In this document: positions 16,399 to 24,307 of the stretch, in pieces | How positions within the stretch are numbered: the first letter of the stretch is position 1 | How the letters are laid out: each line of letters begins with the position of its first letter | From: CAYFTL01 sp964346145 | GTDB lineage: Bacteria; Bacillota; Clostridia; Christensenellales; Aristaeellaceae | NCBI GenBank assembly: GCA_964346145.1 | Contig: CAYFTL010000018.1 | Location: forward strand, 1 to 40,101 | Direction: 5' to 3' | Length of the DNA stretch: 40,101 nucleotides | Made by a program: the position numbers and the translations under genes | The notes under the pieces: generated by a model | What the model was told of the DNA's origin: nothing | Database searches by the model: none | Seen by the model: the letters and a program-made list of their open reading frames with translations, nothing else

Positions 16399-17454
16399 CT
16401 ATTCCATTTCTATTCCATCTTCTATGGTATCGGCCTGGATATCCAAATCGCTCATCCCTTGGTTGTCTTCCAGCGATTCATCGTCAAGGCCTGGCATGCT
16501 TTCCCCTATTGACACCGTCTCTTCGTCGCTAATAATGCCGTACATAAAGTCTTTAAGCAGCTTGGAGTTGGCCTCAAGGTCGGGCTTAATGCTCCACACG
16601 CCGTTTTCCACGCCTTCGGTGAAGGTGCCTTGGGCCGGAATCTGAATTTGTTCAATGCTATCAATTTGAACACTGTTCGCATTTACTGCTAGTGAAATAA
16701 TTTCCGGCATAGTCAGGTTGGTTTTTACATAATCAAGCATTTCCGAAGCTACGCTGACCATCGTCATCGCATCCAGCTCGGTGAGGCGTTGAAGCGCTTG
16801 CTTAACCACGGTGCGCTGGCGCTCGGCGCGTTTGTAATCGCTATCGATATGGCGAATACGCGCATAAGCGACAGCCTGGGTCCCGTTCAGATGAACGTTT
16901 TCGCCATATTCTGCCAAAGGTGTGTAGTCGGCTTCTTTATCCCGCTGGCTTTCATCCAACTTTTCCTGATCCATCTGATAGTACTGAATGTTAAGGTTGA
17001 TCTGCTCCATTTCGGCTTCAGTAATATCCACTTCTATGCCGCCTAATGCGGTCAACACGTGGGACAGGCCGGACATGTTGATGAACACATAGTCTTCCAA
17101 TTGAGTGCCAAAGGCATTGTTTATGGTTTCCATCGTCAACTCAGGCCCGCCAAAAACATGGGCGGCGTTGATCTTATTTTTCTCGGAGGTTCCGGCAATT
17201 TCTACCCAGGTGTCTCGCAAAATCGAGGCCAGATTGACTTCTCCGGTTTCCTCATTGTAGCTCAAAATAATTATGGTATCGGTCAGGCCGCCACCTTCAA
17301 TGGATCGGGAGTCTCCACCAAGCAACAATACATTTATCCAGCCTGCTCCGTCGGCCGCAGACTCTTCGGCCAACGCCGTGGGGAGGCAGAACATTGCTAT
17401 CAATGCACATAAAAATATTATTCTGACCGATTTAAACAATTGTCTTTCCTTCAT
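16399..17454 (-). CDS. LytR-CpsA-Psr (LCP) family protein
   Basis: A 351-residue LCP protein. This family transfers polyprenyl-linked glycopolymers such as teichoic acids or capsule to peptidoglycan outside the cell. Residues 1-29 form a hydrophobic leader ending in T-A-L-A, which looks like a cleavable signal peptide. The LCP domain follows (about 38-230) with NVLLLGGDSR, LTDTIIILS, LASILRDTWV and AVAYARIRHID-x-D-x-x-R-A-x-R-Q; the conserved Asp and Arg residues for pyrophosphate binding are present. The last 50 residues are very acidic and low-complexity. GGAAAGGTGA before the ATG fixes the start. Near its stop the coding DNA has a short ATTCCATTTCT tandem repeat. No polymer genes adjoin. 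Confidence 0.9.
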   Translation of the reverse strand: MKERQLFKSVRIIFLCALIAMFCLPTALAEESAADGAGWINVLLLGGDSRSIEGGGLTDTIIILSYNEETGEVNLASILRDTWVEIAGTSEKNKINAAHVFGGPELTMETINNAFGTQLEDYVFINMSGLSHVLTALGGIEVDITEAEMEQINLNIQYYQMDQEKLDESQRDKEADYTPLAEYGENVHLNGTQAVAYARIRHIDSDYKRAERQRTVVKQALQRLTELDAMTMVSVASEMLDYVKTNLTMPEIISLAVNANSVQIDSIEQIQIPAQGTFTEGVENGVWSIKPDLEANSKLLKDFMYGIISDEETVSIGESMPGLDDESLEDNQGMSDLDIQADTIEDGIEME

Positions 17455-17911
17455 AGTTCACCTTTCCAATCATTTTCATTGTAGAATCCCGAATACTATA
17501 CCATAACCATGTTGAGATTCTGCGATTATTGGGGTTGCCTTGAACAGATGTAATGAGTTAGCATTTTGTTTCACTACCGAATAAACATGTAAATCAAAAA
17601 TAATCACAGGCATGTATGATTGTTTTATTATAGCACATCCATCATGCCTTGACACTGATACTGTTTATTATATCATAGCATTCACCGTTGTTGATGGGTA
17701 AATCCATATTTTCACCAATTGTACATAATTTATAAACAAATCTAACCTGTCCACAAACTATAGTATGACTTTTCGATACTGTCAACCGGTCACCTTATGC
17801 AATCCTTGCAGCAGCAAACATCTACACCAAAGCCGATCAAAGCATTCGGGCAAATTTTCCATACGACTACGATCGACAGGTTCTCCTGTCGTCACGCTAC
17901 AATATGAGTTT
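17455..17911. other. Gene-free AT-rich region upstream of the LCP gene
   Basis: No credible gene. On the minus strand GTGTCA (17655-17650), 17 bp, TATAAT (17632-17627) is a possible LCP promoter about 170 bases upstream. The same DNA read on the plus strand offers TTGACA (17649-17654), 16 bp, TATCAT (17671-17676), with no plus-strand gene after it. An 18-bp hairpin CGACAGG-TTCT-CCTGTCG (17874-17891) lies just after the thiI stop but has no T-run. Confidence 0.4.
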
Positions 17912-19066
17912 TTATTCTGGTTTGATGTACACCGTTTCCACTCCATCAATCGCCCGCTGGATCAGCTCCTCATCGTTTTCAATGGCCAGCTCATCCCGCT
18001 CCAGATCGTTCAATTTGGGTTTGGTCACCGGATGGCGAGGAGTAAATATGGTGCAGCAATCTTCAAACGGCTGGATTGAAGTCTCATATGTGTCAATCTT
18101 TTTAGCCAGATCGGTAATGTCCAGTTTGTCCATACCGATCAGCGGCCTAAATACCGGCAGCGCAACCACTGCATTGGTGACACCCAACGCTTCCATCGTT
18201 TGACTGGCTACCTGTCCCAAACTCTCACCGGTAATCAACGCTTGGCTGCGGTTGCTGCGCGCAATACGCTCTGCGATGCGCATCATATATCTGCGCATGA
18301 TCAACGTTCCCAAGCCGTCCGAGCAGTGTTGATGAATGGCCAGCTGCAGTTCGGTAAATGGTACCACATGCACAACCATGCTCCCCCCATATTCTGCCAG
18401 CTTTCCCGCCAAATCCAGCACCTTCTGTTTTGCTCGGTCACTGGTATAGGGGAAAGAGTGAAAATGCACACCTTCTACCGTTACCCCGCGCTTCATCAGC
18501 ATCCAGCCGGCTACCGGACTGTCAATGCCGCCCGAAAGCAGCAGCGTGGCTTTTCCGCCGGTTCCCATGGGCATTCCGCCCACTGCCGGCACAGAGCCCA
18601 TATACAAATAAGCATAGTTGCGAATTTCCACGCTTAAAATGTTGCCCGGATTGTGCAAATCCACTTTGAGCTCGGGCTTTGCCTGCAAAATCCGGGCACC
18701 TAGCTCCCGCTGCATCAACATAGAGTCCATGGGGAAGCGCTTGTCAGAACGGCGCGCCGCTACTTTAAAGCTCCCCTGCACATCGGCCATCATCTCTACA
18801 CACTGGGATGCAATCGCCTCAAAATCCTTTTCCATTTCGATCGCAGGGCTAACCGAATGTACGCCAAAAACTTTGACAACGCGCTCAATGCATTGTTGCA
18901 TATCATTCATGTCGCTCACATAAATTCGCGAATCCTGCATCCATACCCGGCCATGGATGACTTCAACCGCTCGGCGTATGTTAGCCACCAAACGCCTTAA
19001 AAAAACCGGACGGTTCTGCCCTTTTAAATGCACTTCACCAAAGCGCACCAGCAATACCTGTCGCAT
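17912..19066 (-). CDS. thiI: tRNA 4-thiouridine synthase ThiI (sulfurtransferase)
   Basis: Adenylates U8 of tRNA and inserts sulfur donated by a cysteine desulfurase. It may also supply sulfur for thiazole synthesis. 384 residues: an N-terminal ferredoxin-like and THUMP RNA-binding region (1 to about 165) and a PP-loop ATPase with LLLSGGIDSPVAGW. There is no C-terminal rhodanese domain, as is normal for Gram-positive ThiI. The ATG lies 6 bases after the nifS stop; GGAGGAGAT at the nifS end serves as its ribosome binding site. Pairing with a desulfurase gene supports the sulfur-relay role. Confidence 0.95.
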   Translation of the reverse strand: MRQVLLVRFGEVHLKGQNRPVFLRRLVANIRRAVEVIHGRVWMQDSRIYVSDMNDMQQCIERVVKVFGVHSVSPAIEMEKDFEAIASQCVEMMADVQGSFKVAARRSDKRFPMDSMLMQRELGARILQAKPELKVDLHNPGNILSVEIRNYAYLYMGSVPAVGGMPMGTGGKATLLLSGGIDSPVAGWMLMKRGVTVEGVHFHSFPYTSDRAKQKVLDLAGKLAEYGGSMVVHVVPFTELQLAIHQHCSDGLGTLIMRRYMMRIAERIARSNRSQALITGESLGQVASQTMEALGVTNAVVALPVFRPLIGMDKLDITDLAKKIDTYETSIQPFEDCCTIFTPRHPVTKPKLNDLERDELAIENDEELIQRAIDGVETVYIKPE

Positions 19067-19072
19067 AATATT

Positions 19073-20218
19073 CTATCTCCTCCTGATAAGTTTCAGCTGA
19101 TCGTATGTTTCGCCAATTTTTTGTGCAGCAAACTCTATTTCTTCTAAGGTGTTTTCGGGTGAAAAACTGAATCTAAGCGCACACTGCGCCCTGTCCGGAT
19201 GAACACCCATCGCTTCCAAAACCGGGCTTAGCTTGCGTTTTTTGCTGGAACAAGCGGCGCCCGTTGAACAATAGATTCCATAAGCCTCCAACGCGTGGAG
19301 CATCACTTCCCCGCGCACACCCGGAAAGCTTATGTTGATAATATGAGGCGCAGCCTTTTCAAGTTTAGCACCGTTGACAACGGCATCGCCTATATGGCTT
19401 TTGATTGCCGTCCAAAACATTTGCTTTAAGTACCCAATTCTAGTTGCCTGCTCTGCAATCGTCCCCCACGTTTGAATCGCCGTTTTCAAGCCTACGATGC
19501 CCGGCATATTCTCCGTGCCCGAACGCAAACCATTCTGTTGACCACCGCCCAACACTTGGGGTTCCAGCCTGATCCCTTCCCGGCAATACAAAGCGCCCAC
19601 ACCTTTGGGGCCGCCCACCTTGTGAGCGCTCAAACTATACAAATCCACCTGGCGCACGTCAAAAGGTATGCGCAAAAAACCTTGAACACCATCGACATGG
19701 ATCAGCGCATCGGGCGCGATAGCTCGAACCAGCTTCACGACCTTCTCCATATCAGTTAGCGTCCCGGTCTCGTTGTTGACCTGCATGCAGCTTATCAGCC
19801 TTGGGCTGGCCTCTAGCGCTCGTTCCAGCTGCTTCCAAACAATCTGTCCTTCACTGTCCACATCTAAATATGTTACTTGGTGCCCCTGCTTTTCAAGGCG
19901 TCCGTATGGTTCCAGCACAGATGGATGCTCGGTCTTTACGGTAACGACATGTGCCTTGCCATACATAGCACCCACCGAACCCAGTATGGCCAGGTTGTTG
20001 GCTTCTGTCCCACCGGAGGTAAGCAAAACTTGCTCGCTTCTCCCCCGCAACCGTTCAGCTACCGCCTGACTGCAGGCGCGTAGTTCTACTTCGGCCCGCA
20101 TTGCTGGGGCATACATCGCCGATGGGTTATAAAAATTATCGTTCATGCTTTCGCACATCGCTTGAACAACTTCGGCCTTCGGTTTGGTAGTTGCACTGTT
20201 ATCCAAGTAAACCTGCAT
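19073..20218 (-). CDS. nifS: Cysteine desulfurase (NifS/IscS family)
   Basis: PLP enzyme that takes sulfur from cysteine and passes it as persulfide, here most likely to ThiI. 381 residues: the start YLDNSATTKP, SGGTEANN, the PLP lysine K200 in SLSAHKVGGPKG, the substrate-binding GLRSGTEN, and the catalytic cysteine in CSTGAACSSKK (C323). The last block is the group I (IscS/NifS) form rather than SufS. A short C-terminus and adjacency to thiI suggest a dedicated thiolation desulfurase rather than a general Fe-S one; no iscU or sufU is nearby. AGGAGTG precedes the ATG. Confidence 0.95.
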   Translation of the reverse strand: MQVYLDNSATTKPKAEVVQAMCESMNDNFYNPSAMYAPAMRAEVELRACSQAVAERLRGRSEQVLLTSGGTEANNLAILGSVGAMYGKAHVVTVKTEHPSVLEPYGRLEKQGHQVTYLDVDSEGQIVWKQLERALEASPRLISCMQVNNETGTLTDMEKVVKLVRAIAPDALIHVDGVQGFLRIPFDVRQVDLYSLSAHKVGGPKGVGALYCREGIRLEPQVLGGGQQNGLRSGTENMPGIVGLKTAIQTWGTIAEQATRIGYLKQMFWTAIKSHIGDAVVNGAKLEKAAPHIINISFPGVRGEVMLHALEAYGIYCSTGAACSSKKRKLSPVLEAMGVHPDRAQCALRFSFSPENTLEEIEFAAQKIGETYDQLKLIRRR

Positions 20219-20233
20219 AAAATCACTCCTGCC

Positions 20234-20274
20234 CGCAAAAAACCGGTGTCAGGCTTTAGCGCCGTACACCGGTT
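20234..20274 (-). terminator. Terminator of the small membrane protein gene
   Basis: Perfect arms AACCGGTGT (20241-20249) and ACACCGGTT (20266-20274). On the minus strand the stem is followed by TTTTTT (to about 20237). It separates the upstream gene from nifS, so nifS-thiI needs its own promoter, which I could not place with confidence. Confidence 0.85.
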
Positions 20275-20298
20275 GAATCAGCCGTACTTGTCGATTGA

Positions 20299-20844
20299 TC
20301 AGCCTTGCCAAATACCATAATTCAAATATGGTTTGAGCATATCTACCATTTCATCGGAAAGCTCTACAATCATCAAATGTTTTACATTGTTTTTCACAAA
20401 ATAGAAATAATATAGCTTACTTTCCCTGTTCAAAAACCAATTGTGTTTTTTAACATCCTTCATGCTCAGATAGCGTTCAAAGCTGGAATCGGTCACCGGT
20501 CCGCACGCTTCCACATTCTTCATGTTGAGCACAGTCATGAGCTTTCGGCGGCTGTTTGCCAACACCTTAGCGACGTCCAAATCTCCATTGGTGAAAGTGT
20601 ATTCGTATTCAGTCCGGAACTCATCCTTGTTGCGGAACAGCAAAAAAGTAATGCCACCGGAAATGAGCATGCTAGCAATGCCCATTACCGTAAATCGACC
20701 GCCCATCAACACGGATAAATTCATAAGGGCGACAAACCCGGTTATAATCATAGCCACCCAACACAATACATAAGCGATCGTGTTGTAGGTCCTGTTGTGC
20801 TTAACCACAACCTCTTCGCGAAAGTTATCAAGAAAACGATTCAA
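20299..20844 (-). CDS. Small membrane protein, DUF6106-like
   Basis: 181 residues. Two adjacent transmembrane helices lie at about 24-72, then a soluble domain with a repeat of aromatic residues (KLYYFYFVKNN) and E-Y-E-Y-T-F-T-N-G-D-L-D-V. The latter recalls clostridial DUF6106 proteins, though I cannot confirm this. No function is known. It starts at TTG (20844), with AGGAGGGAC 6-7 bases upstream. It stands alone with its own terminator and is divergent from the zinc-ribbon protein gene. Confidence 0.75.
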   Translation of the reverse strand: MNRFLDNFREEVVVKHNRTYNTIAYVLCWVAMIITGFVALMNLSVLMGGRFTVMGIASMLISGGITFLLFRNKDEFRTEYEYTFTNGDLDVAKVLANSRRKLMTVLNMKNVEACGPVTDSSFERYLSMKDVKKHNWFLNRESKLYYFYFVKNNVKHLMIVELSDEMVDMLKPYLNYGIWQG

Positions 20845-20874
20845 CTCAAAGTCCCTCCTAATTGGATTGGATTA

Positions 20875-20903
20875 TTGTTTATTATAGCACACTCGGGTAC
20901 AAT
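20875..20903 (+). promoter_or_regulatory. Candidate promoter of the zinc-ribbon protein gene
   Basis: TTGTTT (20875-20880), 17 bp, TACAAT (20898-20903). The transcript would carry a leader of about 160 bases including the inverted repeat at 20919-20952. A minus-strand TATAAT (20886-20881) for the divergent gene overlaps it. Confidence 0.4.
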
Positions 20904-20918
20904 ATGGGTAGACTTTTT

Positions 20919-20952
20919 CCATAACTCGCGGATTATAGGCCGCGACTTATGG
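20919..20952. repeat. 13-bp inverted repeat in a divergent promoter region
   Basis: Arms CCATAACTCGCGG (20919-20931) and CCGCGACTTATGG (20940-20952) match at 12 of 13 positions around an 8-base loop. There is no T-run on either side, so it is not a terminator. It could be an operator or a structured 5' leader of the gene at 21067. Confidence 0.6.
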
Positions 20953-21066
20953 AAAATGCAGGAATATGGTTTGTGCAATTCGAATATATATTAAGTTGTG
21001 GAGAATAAAAAGGCAACGTTCAATGCTATTTTTGTGAAAAAGTTCTTGTTTTAGAGGAGGAATTCT

Positions 21067-22551
21067 GTGATTTGTCCTAGTTGTGGGCGCGCCACCGAAG
21101 AAGGAGCTACGCGTTGTGCCCGTTGTGGACAGCGGCTGCGTTACGGTAACAACCAACAATTTGATGACGATGCCGCTATAAATAATTCCGAAAAATCCGA
21201 TGGCATCCAAGGGAAAATATTAAAATACCTGCCCAAAAACAATGAGGTTGAGGGCATAACACCCATGCAAAAAAATAACCGCCAAGCCGCGGTACAGCGC
21301 ATATTGGTCGTTGCATTTTGGACTTTGTGCTGGCTGGTTTCCATTGCCGTTTTGGGATTGGCGATTTACAAGGTGTACTTCTGGGTGCAGTCCTCCCAGA
21401 TAGAAGCGCGTTATACCGGCGATAACGACTTGGCTCCTCTTGTCAACCAGGTGACCTTAGATAACACACAAACCGCCCACGAGATCGTGTTCTACGGAGA
21501 TGATGGCGATGTGGTTTTTATTAAAGAATTGCAGCAATCTTACTTGGTAGCCGGCGGGATCGCCCGCGTAACCATTCCAGACAGCAACTGGTTTGGCATT
21601 AGCCCTACCAGCGAAGAAAAGGCCATCATTACTTTAACCCCTGTATTGACCAAACAATCAGGGGAGCGTATCGTCATGCCCATAATCAACTTTGAAGTTG
21701 CGGCTCCCGCATCGCCGTTAGAACTAATTAATCCGGCGCAACAAAATACCGAAATATTTACTTCCTTATATACATTGGAAATGAAAACCGTACCCAACTC
21801 CACCGTCTTAATCAACGGTGAGGACGTGACCGACTTAGCCGATCGGGAAGGCAAAGTGTCGGTGAACGTATCCGTTCCCAAGACAGGTGAAAACATCGTA
21901 TCCGTGCTGGTGGATACACCCCACCATTATCAACAGCGCAAGGACATTACCTTTATCCGTCCACAGCTGGAAATTGATATGGAATTGGATCCTGCCATTT
22001 TAAACGAAAGCACCTCCGACAGCATGACCATAAAAGGGAAGATGGATCCAACCGCCAAGTTAGTCGTTCAAACCCCCCACGTAAGCGATAGCATCACTTT
22101 AGACACCGAAACAGGCGAATTCTCTTTCAAGGCCACTTTCGACCGCGTCGGCGAAAACGAAATCGTGTTTAAAGCTCAGAAGGAAGGCAGAAAAGACTCT
22201 GTGCTGACCTGGAAGGTCAACTTTATGCCAAACGTTGCCGAGTATTCCCGAAAAGCCTGGAAGATGGATTATGAGGCTTTGATGGAACATGCCGAAGCTT
22301 GGACCGGGCGAATCTTTCTGTGCAACGGATGCGTGGTCAGCAGCATAACCACAGACGAAGTGATCACCGTAATCATGGATGTCGGCGTTGATACGCCACA
22401 ATTAATAGCCCTTGAGAACCAAACCGCGAACGCCAACCTGAAGCCCGGCGAACGTTACAGCATTTTCGCTCACGTGACAGGCTTTGCGACGCACGAAGAT
22501 CAGGAGATCCCTGCCCTTACCGGAAGGTATTTGAGCGAGGTTCCACAATAA
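21067..22551 (+). CDS. Zinc-ribbon membrane protein with extracellular beta domains
   Basis: 494 residues, function unknown. It opens with a zinc ribbon, C3-x2-C6 and C17-x2-C20 (CPSCGRATEEGATRCARCG), then a polar linker, one transmembrane helix at about 78-100, and a large outside part. The outside part has Ig-like beta repeats around residues 220-380 (for example NSTVLINGEDVTDLADREG and SMTIKGKMDPTAKLVV) and a C-terminal OB-like region. This layout (cytosolic ribbon, one helix, beta domains) is common in Bacillota surface proteins of unknown role. GAGGAGGA before the GTG at 21067 fixes the start. chrA genes follow after 19 bases, so they may share a transcript. Confidence 0.8.
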   Translation: MICPSCGRATEEGATRCARCGQRLRYGNNQQFDDDAAINNSEKSDGIQGKILKYLPKNNEVEGITPMQKNNRQAAVQRILVVAFWTLCWLVSIAVLGLAIYKVYFWVQSSQIEARYTGDNDLAPLVNQVTLDNTQTAHEIVFYGDDGDVVFIKELQQSYLVAGGIARVTIPDSNWFGISPTSEEKAIITLTPVLTKQSGERIVMPIINFEVAAPASPLELINPAQQNTEIFTSLYTLEMKTVPNSTVLINGEDVTDLADREGKVSVNVSVPKTGENIVSVLVDTPHHYQQRKDITFIRPQLEIDMELDPAILNESTSDSMTIKGKMDPTAKLVVQTPHVSDSITLDTETGEFSFKATFDRVGENEIVFKAQKEGRKDSVLTWKVNFMPNVAEYSRKAWKMDYEALMEHAEAWTGRIFLCNGCVVSSITTDEVITVIMDVGVDTPQLIALENQTANANLKPGERYSIFAHVTGFATHEDQEIPALTGRYLSEVPQ

Positions 22552-22570
22552 ATTGACTTAGGAGATACCA

Positions 22571-23188
22571 ATGCGCCTGAAACTATTTACCCTGTTTATT
22601 ACCTTCCTTAAAATCGGTGCCTTTACCTTCGGTGGAGGATATGCCATGATTCCGCTCATCGAACGCGAGACCGTGGAAAACCATCGATGGATAGAACGCG
22701 GAGACATCTTAAATATTCTGTCCATCGCCGAGTCCACTCCTGGCCCTATGGCCATCAACTCCGCTACGTTCGTGGGCTATAAAGTAGCCGGATTTTGGGG
22801 AGCCTTAGCGGCTACCGTGGGTGTCGTAATCCCCTCCTTTGTGATTATCATCGCCGTCGCCGGCGTTTTAGAACAGTTTCAAAACAACTTGTATGTTGAA
22901 TATGCTTTTCGTGGAATCCGCGCTGGAGTAGTAGTATTGATGGTCAACGCCATCTGTTCGCTGGCGAAATCTGTCCGCAACACTCCTTTGGGAAAACTGT
23001 GCCTCAGCACTTCCTCCAAACCCACCGCGTTTTTCGCCGGACTCATCATTGTCATGGTCTTTTTAAGCGCATTTATTTTGTCCGCATTTTGGGGCGTAAA
23101 TACCATCGTTATACTCGCCAGCGCCGCTTGTCTGGGTATCGTATTAAAAGCACTTCCCCTTGAAGCAAAGGAGGGAGAACGGTTGTGA
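22571..23188 (+). CDS. chrA: Chromate transporter family protein, first half-size subunit
   Basis: 205 residues with about six membrane helices, one CHR domain: FLKIGAFTFGGGYAMIP at the start, then SIAESTPGPMAIN and GVVIPSF. Short CHR proteins work as pairs with opposite membrane topology; long ChrA proteins carry both halves in one chain. The family exports chromate, but many members in anaerobes have no proven substrate. AGGAGATACCA precedes the ATG. The stop overlaps the GTG of the second half by 4 bases. Confidence 0.92.
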   Translation: MRLKLFTLFITFLKIGAFTFGGGYAMIPLIERETVENHRWIERGDILNILSIAESTPGPMAINSATFVGYKVAGFWGALAATVGVVIPSFVIIIAVAGVLEQFQNNLYVEYAFRGIRAGVVVLMVNAICSLAKSVRNTPLGKLCLSTSSKPTAFFAGLIIVMVFLSAFILSAFWGVNTIVILASAACLGIVLKALPLEAKEGERL

Positions 23189-23766
23189 TTCTTTGGATAC
23201 TGTTTACCACTTTTTTCAAAATCGGTTTGTTTACCTTTGGCGGCGGATATGCTATGATTCCCATGATCCAACAAGAAATCTTGGGCTACGGCTGGATTTC
23301 GCCTGAGCAACTGGTGGATTTTATCGCCATAAGCGAATCCACCCCGGGTCCTTTTGCGGTAAACATTGCCACTTTTGTCGGCCTGCAAGCCGGCGGAATA
23401 TGGGGCGCATTTTTCGCTACGTTGGGCGTGGTTCTTCCGTCGTTTGTTATCATCTTAATCATCGCTAAATTCTTCAAAAGCTTTGGCCAAAATACTTTGG
23501 TGAAAGCGGGACTAGGTACCCTTCAACCGGCAGTTCTAGGGTTAATCGCAGCAGCAGTCTGGTCCATCGCCATCCAAAACTATTGGATTCAAAACGCAGC
23601 CGCTTCCATAGCCCCACAAATCGATTGGCGCGCAATCCTAATTACCGCTGGGGTATTATTCATATCTCGATTGCGTAAGTCTACCCACCCTATCATGTTG
23701 ATGGTCATATCTGCAGCTTCCGGCATTCTTCTATATACGTTTATTGGATCAATATCGAAATCATAA
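23185..23766 (+). CDS. chrA: Chromate transporter family protein, second half-size subunit
   Basis: 193 residues, the partner CHR subunit: FFKIGLFTFGGGYAMIPMIQ, AISESTPGPFAVN and GVVLPSF. It starts at GTG 23185, overlapping the previous stop (GTGA) and preceded by GGAGGGAGAACG, so the two are made in step as expected for a heterodimer. A terminator follows 9 bases after the stop. Confidence 0.92.
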   Translation: MILWILFTTFFKIGLFTFGGGYAMIPMIQQEILGYGWISPEQLVDFIAISESTPGPFAVNIATFVGLQAGGIWGAFFATLGVVLPSFVIILIIAKFFKSFGQNTLVKAGLGTLQPAVLGLIAAAVWSIAIQNYWIQNAAASIAPQIDWRAILITAGVLFISRLRKSTHPIMLMVISAASGILLYTFIGSISKS

Positions 23767-23774
23767 GATATATG

Positions 23775-23804
23775 AAAACCGCTACTCTATCTAGCGGTTT
23801 TTTA
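23775..23804 (+). terminator. Terminator after chrA pair
   Basis: AAACCGCTA (23776-23784) pairs with TAGCGGTTT (23792-23800), followed by a run of six T including the stem end. Confidence 0.9.
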
Positions 23805-23805
23805 C

Positions 23806-23834
23806 ATAAAAAAACCGCCTGAAACTCAGACGGT
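23806..23834 (-). terminator. Terminator after rplS
   Basis: On the minus strand ACCGTCTGA (23834-23826) pairs with TCAGGCGGT (23822-23814) with one G-U pair, followed by TTTTTTT. It sits back to back with the chrA terminator. Confidence 0.88.
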
Positions 23835-23848
23835 CAAATAAACCAAAT

Positions 23849-24190
23849 TTATTTTTCTTTGATTTTTGCTGCCTTACCGGTACGCTCGCGTAGATAGTAC
23901 AACTTGGCGCGGCGAACTTTACCACGGCGAATTACTTCAACGCTGTCAACGCGCGGAGAGTGCAACGGGAAGGTACGTTCTACTCCAACGCCGTAAGAGC
24001 TACGACGAACCGTAAACGTTTCGCGAACGCCACCATTGCGGCGAGCGATGACCACACCTTCAAAAGCCTGCAAGCGCTCGCGGGTGCCTTCAACAACCTT
24101 TACCTGCACGCGCACGGTGTCGCCGATGCCAAAAACAGGGATGTCAGAACGCAGCTGAGCGGCTTCAATAGAACGGATAATTTCATTCAT
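23849..24190 (-). CDS. rplS: Large ribosomal subunit protein bL19
   Basis: Ribosomal protein at the 30S-50S interface. 113 residues from the ATG at 24190: MNEIIRSIEAAQLR, then FGIGDTVRVQVKVVEGTRERLQ and the C-terminal GKVRRAKLYYLRERTGK. A longer frame starts at 24223, but AAAGGAGG sits just before 24190. It has its own promoter and leader downstream of trmD. Confidence 0.97.
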   Translation of the reverse strand: MNEIIRSIEAAQLRSDIPVFGIGDTVRVQVKVVEGTRERLQAFEGVVIARRNGGVRETFTVRRSSYGVGVERTFPLHSPRVDSVEVIRRGKVRRAKLYYLRERTGKAAKIKEK

Positions 24191-24260
24191 GGCGGATATC
24201 CTCCTTTCCTCAAAGACGTTCATGCCGGGCTTAAAGGCAGCGGACCGTCTGATTTCACAA
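24191..24260 (-). promoter_or_regulatory. Candidate L19 leader RNA (autoregulatory)
   Basis: The rplS 5' leader can fold: AGACG/CGTCT outer stem (plus-strand 24214-24218 with 24246-24250) enclosing GGTCCGCTGCC and a TGCC/GGCA inner stem (24223-24226 with 24236-24239), then the ribosome binding site. Bacillota have a described L19 leader class that lets free bL19 repress its own mRNA. Assignment here rests on position and fold, not on an alignment. Confidence 0.5.
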
Positions 24261-24265
24261 ATGTC

Positions 24266-24295
24266 ATTATATCATACGAGGTAAGCAGTACGCAA
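24266..24295 (-). promoter_or_regulatory. rplS promoter
   Basis: Minus strand TTGCGT (24295-24290), 18 bp, TATAAT (24271-24266), lying between trmD and rplS. It gives rplS transcription independent of the upstream cluster. Confidence 0.6.
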
Positions 24296-24307
24296 GTATA
24301 CGATCGG

